Shown: positions 1 through 5,380, counted from the first letter of the stretch. The stretch is DNA of 7,022 bases from Parvularculaceae bacterium UBA4496 (GCA_002388885.1 DGNI01000177.1:407-7428); one strand, 5' to 3'. Notes: generated by a model not told the origin, from the letters alone. Program-made: numbers and translations.

Positions 1-1274
1 ATCTTGAATCGCGCTTCTCGCTCAACATGAATGTTCTCGGCGCTGACGGCGCGCCCCGGGTCATGGGCCTGCGCGACGTGCTGCAATCCTATCTCGACCA
101 CCGCAAGGACCTGCTGGTCCGCCGCACGAAGTTCCGCCTCGACAAGATTGCGAAGCGCCTTGAAATTCTCGACGGGTTTTTGATCGCCTATCTCAATCTC
201 GACGAGGTGATCCGCATTATCCGTTATGAGGACGACCCCAAAGCGCAATTGATGAAAACCTTCAAGCTGTCGGAAGTGCAGACCGAAGCGATCCTCAACA
301 TGCGCCTTCGGTCCTTGCGCAAGCTTGAGGAAATGGAGATCAAGACCGAACACAAGGACCTCAAGGCCGAACAGAAAGCGCTGACGGCGCTGCTCAAATC
401 CGACGATGCGCAATGGAAAAAAATCAGCGAGGAGTTGAAAAACGTTCGCAAGATCTTCGATTCGAAATCCCATCTTGGCCGGCGCCGCACAGATATTACC
501 GATGCGCCGGCGATCGAAGATATCGACCTCGATATACTGGTTGAAAAAGAACCCGTCACCATCGTCATCTCCGAAAAGGGATGGGTCCGGACCATGAAAG
601 GTCATGTCGAGGATACGAAGTCGATCAAGTATAAAGAAGGCGACCGCGAACATTTTATTGTGCGCGCCCAGACGACCGACAAATTGATGCTGTTCGTCAC
701 CAATGGAAAGTTTTACGCGCTTGACGTCTCCGCTTTGCCCGGCGGGCGCGGCCATGGCGAGCCGATCCGCCTGATGGTCGACATGGGCAATGACGATGCT
801 GTTGTCGCGGCGTTTATCTTTACGGGCGGGCGTAAGTTTCTGGTGGCGTCATCATCCGGTCACGGCTTCATCGCGCCCGAGGATGAATGCCTTTCGAACA
901 CCCGCAAAGGCAAGCAGGTTTTGAATGTGCCCGCGGGGGCCGAAGCCGCCGTCTGCCGTCCGGCTCCAGCGGCGATCGGAAAAGACGACATGCTGGCGAG
1001 CGTCGGCGACAACAAGAAGTTTCTGGTTTTTCCGGCGGAGGAATTGCCGGAGATGACGCGAGGCAAAGGCGTGGTCCTGCAGAAATTCCAGAAGGGCGGT
1101 CTTTCCGATGCGAAGCTCTTTTCTCAAAAGGAAGGCCTCAACTGGACCGACCGTTCGGGCCGGGTGCAGACCATCGATGACTGGAAATCCTGGCTCGGCA
1201 AGCGCGCACAGTCCGGCCGCCTCGCTCCGAAAGGGTTTCCGACGTCAAAGAAATTTGGCGCCGATACGGATTAA
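1..1274 (+). CDS. parC: DNA topoisomerase IV subunit A, C-terminal part (5' end outside window)
   Basis: ParC is the DNA-cutting subunit of topoisomerase IV, which decatenates daughter chromosomes with ParE in the cytoplasm. The frame is open from base 3, so the gene starts upstream of the window; the in-frame ATG at 27 is internal. About 423 codons are visible. The first residues (LESRFSLNMNVL) belong to the end of the breakage-reunion core. Then come the long helical segment (YLDHRKDLLVRRTKFRLDKI), the QTEAILNMRLRSLRKLE motif of the C-gate region, a charged coiled coil (roughly visible residues 105-150), and the C-terminal beta-pinwheel from about residue 180, with blade motifs such as GGRGHGEPIRLM and TRGKGVVLQKF. 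No canonical GyrA box (QRRGGKG) is seen, which fits ParC rather than GyrA. The stop TAA lies 15 bases before the marR-type gene. Family assignment is from remembered conservation. Confidence 0.95.
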   Translation, partial: LESRFSLNMNVLGADGAPRVMGLRDVLQSYLDHRKDLLVRRTKFRLDKIAKRLEILDGFLIAYLNLDEVIRIIRYEDDPKAQLMKTFKLSEVQTEAILNMRLRSLRKLEEMEIKTEHKDLKAEQKALTALLKSDDAQWKKISEELKNVRKIFDSKSHLGRRRTDITDAPAIEDIDLDILVEKEPVTIVISEKGWVRTMKGHVEDTKSIKYKEGDREHFIVRAQTTDKLMLFVTNGKFYALDVSALPGGRGHGEPIRLMVDMGNDDAVVAAFIFTGGRKFLVASSSGHGFIAPEDECLSNTRKGKQVLNVPAGAEAAVCRPAPAAIGKDDMLASVGDNKKFLVFPAEELPEMTRGKGVVLQKFQKGGLSDAKLFSQKEGLNWTDRSGRVQTIDDWKSWLGKRAQSGRLAPKGFPTSKKFGADTD

Positions 1275-1289
1275 GCGGTAAGTTGAGCC

Positions 1290-1775
1290 ATGTCTGAACG
1301 CCTAGACCTTGCCCTCATTGCCTTGCGGCAGATTTTGCGCGCCACGGAAATCAGCTCGCGCGCTCTGGCGAAGGAGTGCGGCCTGACGCCGTCGCAGTTG
1401 ATCATGTTGCAGGTGATCGACAAAGAAGGCGGGTCCGCGACGCCAAGCCTGATCGCCAAGAAGCTTTCACTGTCTCAGGCGACAGTGACCGCCCTGATCG
1501 ACAAGCTGGAAGGCAAAAAGATCGTTCGCCGGAACAAGGACAGGGAAGATAAGCGGCGCGTGCTGGTGGAGCTGACCGCCAAGGGCCTTTCCACGCTCGA
1601 AGACGCGCCGAGCATTTTGCAGCAGCGTTTTGAGCGCGGCTTTGAAAAACTCGAAAGCTGGGAGCAATCATTTCTCGTGGCAGGGCTGGAGCGAACGGCG
1701 ATGCTGCTCGATGCCGAAGACATCGACGCCGCGCCGGTGCTTGACGTGGGCGCCATCAACACGCCGGCGGAATAG
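1290..1775 (+). CDS. MarR-family transcriptional regulator (EctR/CosR-like)
   Basis: A 161-residue protein of normal MarR length. These are dimeric winged-helix DNA-binding regulators. Residues about 30-100 form the winged helix: GLTPSQLIMLQVID, then the recognition region LSLSQATVTALIDKLE, then the wing with the basic stretch RRNKDREDKRRVLVELT. The C-terminal helices carry WEQSFLVAGLERTAMLLDA and end in IDAAPVLDVGAI. This LERxAxxLDAxxIDAAPVL pattern resembles the EctR/CosR branch, which in other bacteria represses ectoine or compatible-solute genes. That assignment is from memory of the family, and no ectoine genes lie in this window. The start follows parC by 15 bases with only a weak ribosome site, so co-transcription or coupling with parC is plausible. 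The gene ends 27 bases before the tRNA fragment, making it the last core gene before the inferred island. Confidence 0.88.
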   Translation: MSERLDLALIALRQILRATEISSRALAKECGLTPSQLIMLQVIDKEGGSATPSLIAKKLSLSQATVTALIDKLEGKKIVRRNKDREDKRRVLVELTAKGLSTLEDAPSILQQRFERGFEKLESWEQSFLVAGLERTAMLLDAEDIDAAPVLDVGAINTPAE

Positions 1776-1802
1776 GTGGTATTTTGACGGCTTGCGTGAA
1801 AA

Positions 1803-1847
1803 TGGCTCCCCGAACTGGACTCGAACCAGTGACCTCCTGATTGACAG
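1803..1847 (-). repeat. tRNA 3'-half fragment, left attachment-like repeat (probably from tRNA-Asn)
   Basis: Read on the minus strand, these 45 bases align exactly with tRNA nucleotides 32-76. They comprise anticodon loop CTGTCAA, the 3' strand of the anticodon stem TCAGG, a variable loop AGGTC, T-arm ACTGG/TTCGAGT/CCAGT, acceptor strand TCGGGGA, discriminator G and CCA. Beyond nucleotide 32 the match ends: the expected 5' stem strand CCTGA is replaced by TTTCA, and no D-arm or TCCCCGA acceptor strand is found. It is therefore a truncated copy, not a gene. The acceptor (U1-A72 type) and G73 fit tRNA-Asn, but the anticodon position reads GTC rather than GTT, perhaps because the identity ends there. 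A half tRNA of this kind is the usual scar left by site-specific integration into a tRNA gene. Confidence 0.8.
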
Positions 1848-1902
1848 TGAAATCAGTAGGCGGATTATATCCGGCAAAAGCGGTTCGACCTAGGACAAAA
1901 GC

Positions 1903-1939
1903 GCCAAATAAATCACCAAAAACAGTTGGTTATTTTGGC
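1903..1939. repeat. Imperfect inverted repeat just inside the left island end
   Basis: GCCAAATAA (1903-1911) faces TTATTTTGGC (1930-1939), which pairs throughout except for one bulged base. Inside it, ACCAA (1915-1919) faces TTGGT (1926-1930). Two copies of the hexamer CCTAGG sit at 1889-1894 and 1939-1944, exactly 50 bases apart, on either side. It could be a recombinase arm region, a weak terminator for the marR transcript, or chance in AT-rich DNA. Confidence 0.3.
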
Positions 1940-2010
1940 CTAGGCAATGGAAGCGGTATGAATCCGCAACAACTCAAGCGATATAATTGCACCAATTCAT
2001 CGAACAACTT

Positions 2011-2038
2011 TTGAAAAATATACCAAACGCGGTATAGT
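2011..2038 (+). promoter_or_regulatory. Sigma70-type promoter with overlapping operator-like palindrome, before the oxygenase gene
   Basis: TTGAAA (2011-2016) and TATAGT (2033-2038) each match five of six bases of the sigma70 consensus, with a 16-base spacer. Transcription would start near 2045, about 27 bases before the gene. The perfect inverted repeat TATACC-N6-GGTATA (2019-2036) fills the spacer and overlaps the -10 box, where a bound dimeric repressor would block polymerase. No cognate regulator can be named. Confidence 0.5.
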
Positions 2039-2051
2039 GAGTGTCGCCTCC

Positions 2052-2071
2052 ACTAAAAACCGTATTTTAGT
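2052..2071 (+). promoter_or_regulatory. Perfect palindrome abutting the oxygenase start codon
   Basis: ACTAAAA (2052-2058) and TTTTAGT (2065-2071) form a perfect 7-base inverted repeat with a 6-base loop that ends on the base before the ATG. It occupies the place where a Shine-Dalgarno site is expected, and no purine-rich site is present. It may be a second operator or a weak leader hairpin that affects translation. Confidence 0.4.
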
Positions 2072-2683
2072 ATGTCAAAATCACACGAAAACCCCTCAGA
2101 AAAAACTCATATACGACTAAGCGACAGCCGCTATGCGGTCGAGTTTAACGTCAAATTCCCCATTGTTCACAAGCAGATTCCCGGCTGGGAAGAAATCAAC
2201 CCGTTGCTGGAAAAAGGTATTCGCTCCGTTGGTGACAAGCAAAAGCGCTCGACTAATGTTAAAGCGGATATGACCGATACAAGGATGTGGGAATCTAACC
2301 AGCCCGCACACGAACAATTTGAAATTATTTGTAAATATGCGCTTGAATTGTGCCTGGCAAGTTCTCCGCCGCAGACAGTTAAGCATTTGCGTCTGGCAGT
2401 AACGGATTGCTGGGGTGTTGTGTACCGCAAAGATGAGTTTACACAGCAGCACGATCATTGGCCGGCATTGTGGAGCTTTGGCTACTACATCAACGTATCA
2501 CCCGACTGCGCTCCCATTGTATTTCCGGACGCCAATCACGCCGTTCAACCCAAAAATGGCATGATGTGTTTGTTTCCTGGCTGGATATCCCATTACGTCC
2601 CAAAGCAGCAATCAAACCAGGATCGAGTGATGCTGGCAGGAAATATTACACACTTGTTTGGGGCGACCGCACGCTCATCGTGA
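2072..2683 (+). CDS. Putative 2OG-Fe(II) oxygenase (PF13759-like)
   Basis: A 203-residue protein that resembles the small 2-oxoglutarate/Fe(II) oxygenases of the PF13759 type, found in bacteria and many phages. The C-terminal half carries the expected order of motifs. QQHDHWPALWSFGYYINV (about 125-142) has iron-ligand candidates His127 and His129 in place of the usual HxD. PIVFPD follows at 148-153, then a turn and CLFPGWISHYV (166-176) with the distal ligand His174. QDRVMLAGNI (183-192) has Arg185 placed to bind 2-oxoglutarate. The N-terminal 100 residues show no recognised motif. There is no signal peptide or membrane segment, so it should be cytoplasmic. The substrate is unknown; relatives hydroxylate proteins or small molecules. 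The ATG at 2072 follows a good promoter but lacks a Shine-Dalgarno site. Codon use is AT-richer than in parC, consistent with transfer. The family call rests on motif recall. Confidence 0.7.
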   Translation: MSKSHENPSEKTHIRLSDSRYAVEFNVKFPIVHKQIPGWEEINPLLEKGIRSVGDKQKRSTNVKADMTDTRMWESNQPAHEQFEIICKYALELCLASSPPQTVKHLRLAVTDCWGVVYRKDEFTQQHDHWPALWSFGYYINVSPDCAPIVFPDANHAVQPKNGMMCLFPGWISHYVPKQQSNQDRVMLAGNITHLFGATARSS

Positions 2684-3204
2684 CCGATGCGTCCTGGAAG
2701 GCATATCGCTGCAAGTCCGGATAAATTCAACATCAGCGATAAGGCTGAGGAAAGACACTAGAAATTGCAGTAAGCACCGCTTTAACGCATCGTGTGTCCT
2801 GCCCCAAATAACCGCGCCACTATGTCCTTGATATTCTACGAAGATGTGCAGGCAGCATTGCAGCGATGAAGGCATATTCAATTTGCTGCGTCAGATAACG
2901 TTGAGATTAGCTTCAGGCAGTGACATCGCATCCGTATGCCGATCAACACGTGACGTAACCCTGATCGTGCAGCCAGTCTTCGGGTGACAATGAGCCTGGT
3001 TCAGATGGTAGATTGAACTGGCTGGAGATTCCGCATTTCAGTCGCCAGATTGGACGGCAGCATAGTTCCCGGGGCTGACGGTCTGTTGTCCAATGATGAG
3101 TTGGCGGAATTCGACTCCGACGGTCGCTGTAATGAAATTAGATTTTGGGCGACTTACAATAACGCCCGTCCGACAGTCAGGTAATCAATAAGTTAAATAA
3201 CAAA
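2684..3204. other. 521-base stretch without a recognisable gene
   Basis: No frame on either strand shows a convincing start, ribosome site and family motif. Several short open frames exist: the minus strand is open for about 48 codons near 3037-3181, and the plus strand for 55 codons at 3017-3181, but neither resembles a known protein clearly. The stretch holds inverted repeats, including CAGCCAGT/ACTGGCTG (2970-2977 and 3017-3024) and ATTGGAC/GTCCAAT (3048-3054 and 3088-3094) enclosing CAGC/GCTG. A few repeats of this size are expected by chance in a window this long. Decayed coding DNA is the simplest reading. Confidence 0.4.
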
Positions 3205-3624
3205 ATGAAAATTCCACACGCGTCCCGAATGTCGGAGGGATTGCTTCGCATGGAAATGTGGCTGACAGCGATTGGCGCGACGGCTGTAAGTATTGTTGAT
3301 AGGCATAGGTCGATTGAACTCTATTCCGCCAAGAGTCATTTTGTGGCTCGTTTATTCGATCATTTCGTAGTTGGCCGCCGAGGTCCGCTGCATGAGCGGG
3401 ATCAGCCCGAATGCGTGATTCAAATCGAAGTTGAAGTTCGGCGGCATAAACACTTCCACGAAATGGCGGAGGCTCACAAAGCGCTCAATCGGGTGCTTTG
3501 GTGCAGTCCAGATTACGCAGGCATTAATTATTTGCCCAAAGCAAAAGCCCGCAAATCCAATAACTTATTGATTTTAATGGCTCCCCTTCGTGAATGCGTA
3601 TCGAACTTTGTGCCAGGCGTCTAA
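3205..3624 (+). CDS. Hypothetical open reading frame of doubtful reality
   Basis: A 139-codon open frame starting ATG with no Shine-Dalgarno site. The protein is not recognised: no membrane segment, signal peptide or known motif, only a His/Arg-rich middle (EVEVRRHKHFHEMAEAHKAL). Evidence against it is strong. In the stretch 3355-3495 the opposite strand, in the same codon register, has about 37 of 47 codons ending in G or C, whereas this strand has only about half (25 of 46 counted). Coding on the minus strand is therefore the better explanation for at least that part. The reading is kept because automatic annotation would probably call it. Confidence 0.25.
   Translation: MKIPHASRMSEGLLRMEMWLTAIGATAVSIVDRHRSIELYSAKSHFVARLFDHFVVGRRGPLHERDQPECVIQIEVEVRRHKHFHEMAEAHKALNRVLWCSPDYAGINYLPKAKARKSNNLLILMAPLRECVSNFVPGV
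3352..3564 (-). pseudogene. Possible C-terminal remnant of a minus-strand gene
   Basis: The minus strand is open for 70 codons, ending in TAA at 3354-3352. No ATG or strong start lies near its upstream end, where an in-frame TAA (3567-3565) interrupts it. The translation runs from a hydrophobic part (GFAGFCFGQIINACVIW) into HPIERFVSLRHFVEVF, then PPNFNFDLNHAFGLI, ending SAANYEMIE. Codons in the last two thirds end in G or C in about 37 of 47 cases, as in a GC-rich alphaproteobacterial gene. I do not recognise the family. The simplest reading is the tail of an old gene broken by stops or frameshifts. A second minus-strand open frame at 3759-3574, in another phase, might be a further piece of it. 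Confidence 0.3.
3576..3586 (-). repeat. Third partial copy of the tRNA 3'-end motif
   Basis: AATGGCTCCCC here is identical to positions 1801-1811, including two bases (AA) that lie outside the tRNA itself. On the minus strand it reads GGGGAGCCA followed by TT. No T-arm follows at the correct distance, so it is not a tRNA. It may be a worn attachment scar between two sub-elements, or chance. Confidence 0.25.
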
Positions 3625-3713
3625 GCCTGAATTTCTGGCGGTTTTACAGGAACTGGGCGCCCCAATGTGCAATGCCAGCAGGGCTAGGTTATGAACATTC
3701 TGACATGACTCAC

Positions 3714-3760
3714 AAAAAAGCGTCCAGCCATGACAAACCCAAGAAAGCACAGCCGGACGC
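3714..3760 (-). terminator. Rho-independent terminator-like hairpin on the minus strand
   Basis: On the minus strand, GCGTCCGGC (3760-3752) pairs with GCTGGACGC (3728-3720) over nine positions, eight Watson-Crick and one G-U, with a 23-base loop. Six Ts follow directly (3719-3714). In plus-strand RNA the wobble becomes an A-C mismatch and there is no T tract, so it points to minus-strand transcription. The loop is longer than usual for a terminator. Confidence 0.45.
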
Positions 3761-3796
3761 TATGCGCCGCCCAAGGAAAGAGTGACCGGCGGCGCT
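3714..3796 (-). ncRNA. Candidate structured small RNA: two stem-loops plus T tract
   Basis: Immediately upstream of the terminator-like hairpin on the minus strand is a second, perfect 8-base GC-only stem, GCGCCGCC/GGCGGCGC (3795-3788 and 3771-3764). Its 16-base loop contains CTCTTTCCTT. The second loop contains CTTTCTT. Pyrimidine-rich loops that could pair with Shine-Dalgarno sites, ahead of a U-tailed hairpin, are typical of bacterial regulatory RNAs. No good minus-strand promoter was found just upstream, so the 5' end is unknown. The alternative is a terminator region only, or part of a decayed gene. No folding energy was computed. Confidence 0.3.
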
Positions 3797-3837
3797 AGTT
3801 GATTGAAGATCTAAAAGACGTTGGCGGCTCCTCTTCG

Positions 3838-3869
3838 ACGTTCGAATGTCTAACAAATACGCTCGAATG
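3838..3869. repeat. Two direct repeats 21 bases apart upstream of lysR
   Basis: ACGTTCGAATG (3838-3848) and ACGCTCGAATG (3859-3869) differ at one base and are spaced by about two helical turns, so both would face the same side of the DNA. They lie about 40 bases before the presumed lysR promoter and could be activator sites. No known factor is recognised. Confidence 0.3.
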
Positions 3870-3885
3870 CGCTCCGAACAATTGG

Positions 3886-3924
3886 TTGGATTCTGGATTG
3901 TCTATCCGATAATTCCAGATAATC
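3886..3924 (+). promoter_or_regulatory. Presumed lysR promoter and autoregulatory site
   Basis: TATC (3903-3906) and GATA (3918-3921) form an inverted repeat with 11 bases between them, and the segment contains the loose T-N11-A LysR box. GATAAT occurs twice, at 3908-3913 and 3918-3923, ten bases apart; either could be a -10 box. TTGGAT (3886-3891) is a weak -35 box 16 bases before the first. The hexamer TATCCG (3903-3908) recurs in the palindrome before doxX, which suggests the LysR protein binds both places. Confidence 0.35.
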
Positions 3925-3934
3925 TGTGTCTTGT

Positions 3935-4840
3935 ATGGACCGATTACAGGCAATCCAGATTTTCATTCGCGTCGCAGAGCTTCAAAGCTTTGCGGCGGCG
4001 GCCGACGACTTGAATCTATCTCGCACGCTGGTTAGCGAACGCGTCAAAGATCTCGAAGAGAGCCTCGGCGTTCAATTGCTGCATAGAACAACGCGAAAGG
4101 TGAGCCTGACAGAATCCGGCGCACTGTTTCTCGAACGTGTTCGTCCAGGGGTAGACGTTATTTCAGAAGCAGCGGCTGAAGCCTCAAATCTTTCCGCCGA
4201 TTTGCGCGGCGCCTTGCGGGTCAACGCGCCGTTGAGCTTCGGCATGCGTCACGTCGCGCCGGTCGTCGGCGAGTTTCTTAAACAGCATGAACAGGTCTCG
4301 ATTGACTTGACGCTGAACGACCGCCGGGTAGATCTGATAGAAGAAGGCATTGATATCGCCATACGCGTGAGTGCGAACCTGAAGGACTCAACGCTTATAG
4401 TGCGCAAGCTAGCCGTCTGCCGCATCGTCCTGTGCGCCTCGCCGGACTATCTCGAAAATCACCGGAAAGTCCGCAAACCGGGCGATTTAATCGATCACCC
4501 ATGTCTGACCTTTACCTACTATTCGGAAGGCCTCGACTGGAAATTCAAGCGAAAAAAGGAAGTCGAAAGCGTTAGGATCGAAAGCCGCCTGCGCTGTAAC
4601 AATGGCGACGCTCTTGTTGAAGCGGCCGCTGCGGGCGCCGGTATAACATTGCAGCCGGCATTTATTGTCGGCTCGGCCCTGGACGACGGAAGGCTTGTCG
4701 AGTTGCTGCCTGGTTGGCGAGCTAATGATCTTGGCGTCTACGCGCTTTATCCGCCGGGCCCGTTCCAACCGGCGAAAACCCGCGCTTTCATTGACCATCT
4801 CGTCAATCACTTCAGCAGGTCGCCATATTGGGCGACATGA
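3935..4840 (+). CDS. LysR-family transcriptional regulator
   Basis: A 301-residue LysR-type regulator of the CrgA/DmlR-like branch. Residues 1-60 are the N-terminal winged helix: MDRLQAIQIFIRVAELQSFA, AAADDLNLSRTLVSERVKDLE and LGVQLLHRTTRKVSLTESG. Residues about 90-295 are the periplasmic-binding-protein-like effector domain, with RGALRVNAPLSFG, DLIEEGIDIAIRV and GAGITLQPAFIV. The ATG at 3935 is chosen because family members start MDRLQ; a GTG at 3926 would add only three residues. No Shine-Dalgarno site precedes it, so the message may be nearly leaderless. Cysteines at 162, 167, 190 and 221 lie in the effector domain and could in principle sense electrophiles, but this is speculation. It is the first gene of a same-strand cluster, 98 bases before doxX, and probably controls it. 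The effector is unknown. Confidence 0.92.
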   Translation: MDRLQAIQIFIRVAELQSFAAAADDLNLSRTLVSERVKDLEESLGVQLLHRTTRKVSLTESGALFLERVRPGVDVISEAAAEASNLSADLRGALRVNAPLSFGMRHVAPVVGEFLKQHEQVSIDLTLNDRRVDLIEEGIDIAIRVSANLKDSTLIVRKLAVCRIVLCASPDYLENHRKVRKPGDLIDHPCLTFTYYSEGLDWKFKRKKEVESVRIESRLRCNNGDALVEAAAAGAGITLQPAFIVGSALDDGRLVELLPGWRANDLGVYALYPPGPFQPAKTRAFIDHLVNHFSRSPYWAT

Positions 4841-4843
4841 AAC

Positions 4844-4890
4844 TATCCGCATTTCACGGATAATAAAATCGCAATATTGCGTATTATCCG
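4844..4890. promoter_or_regulatory. Nested palindromic operator region upstream of doxX
   Basis: CGGATAATA (4857-4865) and TATTATCCG (4882-4890) are perfect 9-base inverted arms. Between them lies the uninterrupted 12-base palindrome CGCAATATTGCG (4870-4881). A third half-site, TATCCG (4844-4849), pairs with CGGATA (4857-4862) across 7 bases. The same hexamer lies before lysR. LysR regulators usually bind such sites next to the -35 box of their target, which fits this position. As RNA it could also form a hairpin at the end of lysR, but no T tract follows. Confidence 0.6.
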
Positions 4891-4912
4891 AAGCGATTGC
4901 CCCCGCTATATA
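4884..4912 (+). promoter_or_regulatory. Presumed doxX operon promoter
   Basis: TATATA (4907-4912) is a reasonable -10 box, 27 bases before the doxX start. Seventeen bases upstream, TTATCC (4884-4889) is a poor -35 box that lies inside the right arm of the palindrome. A weak -35 box overlapped by a regulator site is typical of promoters that need an activator. Confidence 0.4.
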
Positions 4913-4938
4913 CACCGCGACCAATCAAGGAGGATATT

Positions 4939-5334
4939 ATGCAGTCGCTTGAAAAATATACGCCGCACGCCCTTGGCGCCCTGCGGGTCGCCGCCGCGCT
5001 TCTCTTCATGGCGCACGGAACCCAGAAACTTTTCGGTTTTCCAGCACCGCCGGACGGCGGTTTGCCGGAAATGTGGTCGCTGTTTTGGATCGGCGCTTGG
5101 ATTGAGCTGGTCGGCAGCGTCTTACTTGTTGCCGGTCTCTTTACTCGTCCGGTCGCGTTCGTGCTTTCAGGACAGATGGCTGTCGCTTACTGGATGTTTC
5201 ATGCGCCGGCGAATTTCTATCCGGTGCTGAATGGCGGCGACGCCGCAATCCTGTTCTGCTTCGTGTTCTTGCTGCTGGTGTTTTCAGGGCCAGGCGCTTG
5301 GAGTCTTGACGCCTTGCGCCGGACACCGCGCTAA
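4939..5334 (+). CDS. DoxX-family membrane protein
   Basis: A 131-residue integral membrane protein of the DoxX family (relatives include CatD and MhqP). Its function is poorly defined but it is repeatedly tied to quinone, catechol and thiol-oxidative stress. About four membrane segments are expected, near residues 10-28, 43-66, 70-90 and 98-118. Family motifs are visible: HGTQKLFGF (residues 26-34), IELVGSVLLVAGLFTRPVAF, QMAVAYWMFHAP, and NGGDAAILFCFVFLLL ahead of GPGAWSLD. The start is set by a strong AAGGAGG at 4927-4933, five bases before ATG 4939; an upstream in-frame ATG at 4897 has no such site and lies before the presumed -10 box. It is the first gene of the likely three-gene operon, with 46 bases to the reductase. 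Confidence 0.9.
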   Translation: MQSLEKYTPHALGALRVAAALLFMAHGTQKLFGFPAPPDGGLPEMWSLFWIGAWIELVGSVLLVAGLFTRPVAFVLSGQMAVAYWMFHAPANFYPVLNGGDAAILFCFVFLLLVFSGPGAWSLDALRRTPR

Positions 5335-5380
5335 ACAAGAGACCAATAAAATTTAATCACATCACGCATAGGAGCATATC

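Noticed and set aside
224..595. Long minus-strand open frame inside parC, and similar opposite-strand frames inside the other real genes.
   Set aside because: Serine/arginine-rich shadow translations of strongly supported genes, with no motifs or ribosome sites of their own.
3017..3184. Plus-strand stretch reading GADGLLSNDELAEFDSDG, reminiscent of an EF-hand calcium loop.
   Set aside because: Only 55 codons, no start, and incomplete calcium-ligand spacing; the opposite strand also gives protein-like reading. Too weak to call.
3576..3660. Possible degenerate tRNA on the minus strand (GTTCGATA, then GGGGAGCCA).
   Set aside because: The distance from the T-loop to CCA is five bases too long, and no matching acceptor 5' strand or D-arm exists.
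3574..3759. Minus-strand open frame of about 61 codons (contains LALLALHIGAP and AWHKVRYAFTKGSH).
   Set aside because: No start codon with ribosome site, mixed third-position bias, and it runs through the stem-loop and T tract. Noted only as a possible piece of a decayed gene.
3594..3785. 63-codon plus-strand open frame with a very basic C-terminus (SSHDKPKKAQPDAMRRPRKE).
   Set aside because: No ribosome site, no recognised motif, and it overlaps both the preceding doubtful frame and the minus-strand stem-loops, which explain the sequence better.
3788..3830. GGCGGCGCTAGTT considered as part of an integron attC site.
   Set aside because: The outer boxes do not fit the RYYYAAC/GTTRRRY pattern and there is no cassette array or integron integrase.
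4897..4938. Upstream ATG extension of the DoxX protein by 14 residues.
   Set aside because: No ribosome site precedes it and it lies before the presumed -10 box; the AAGGAGG before ATG 4939 is decisive.
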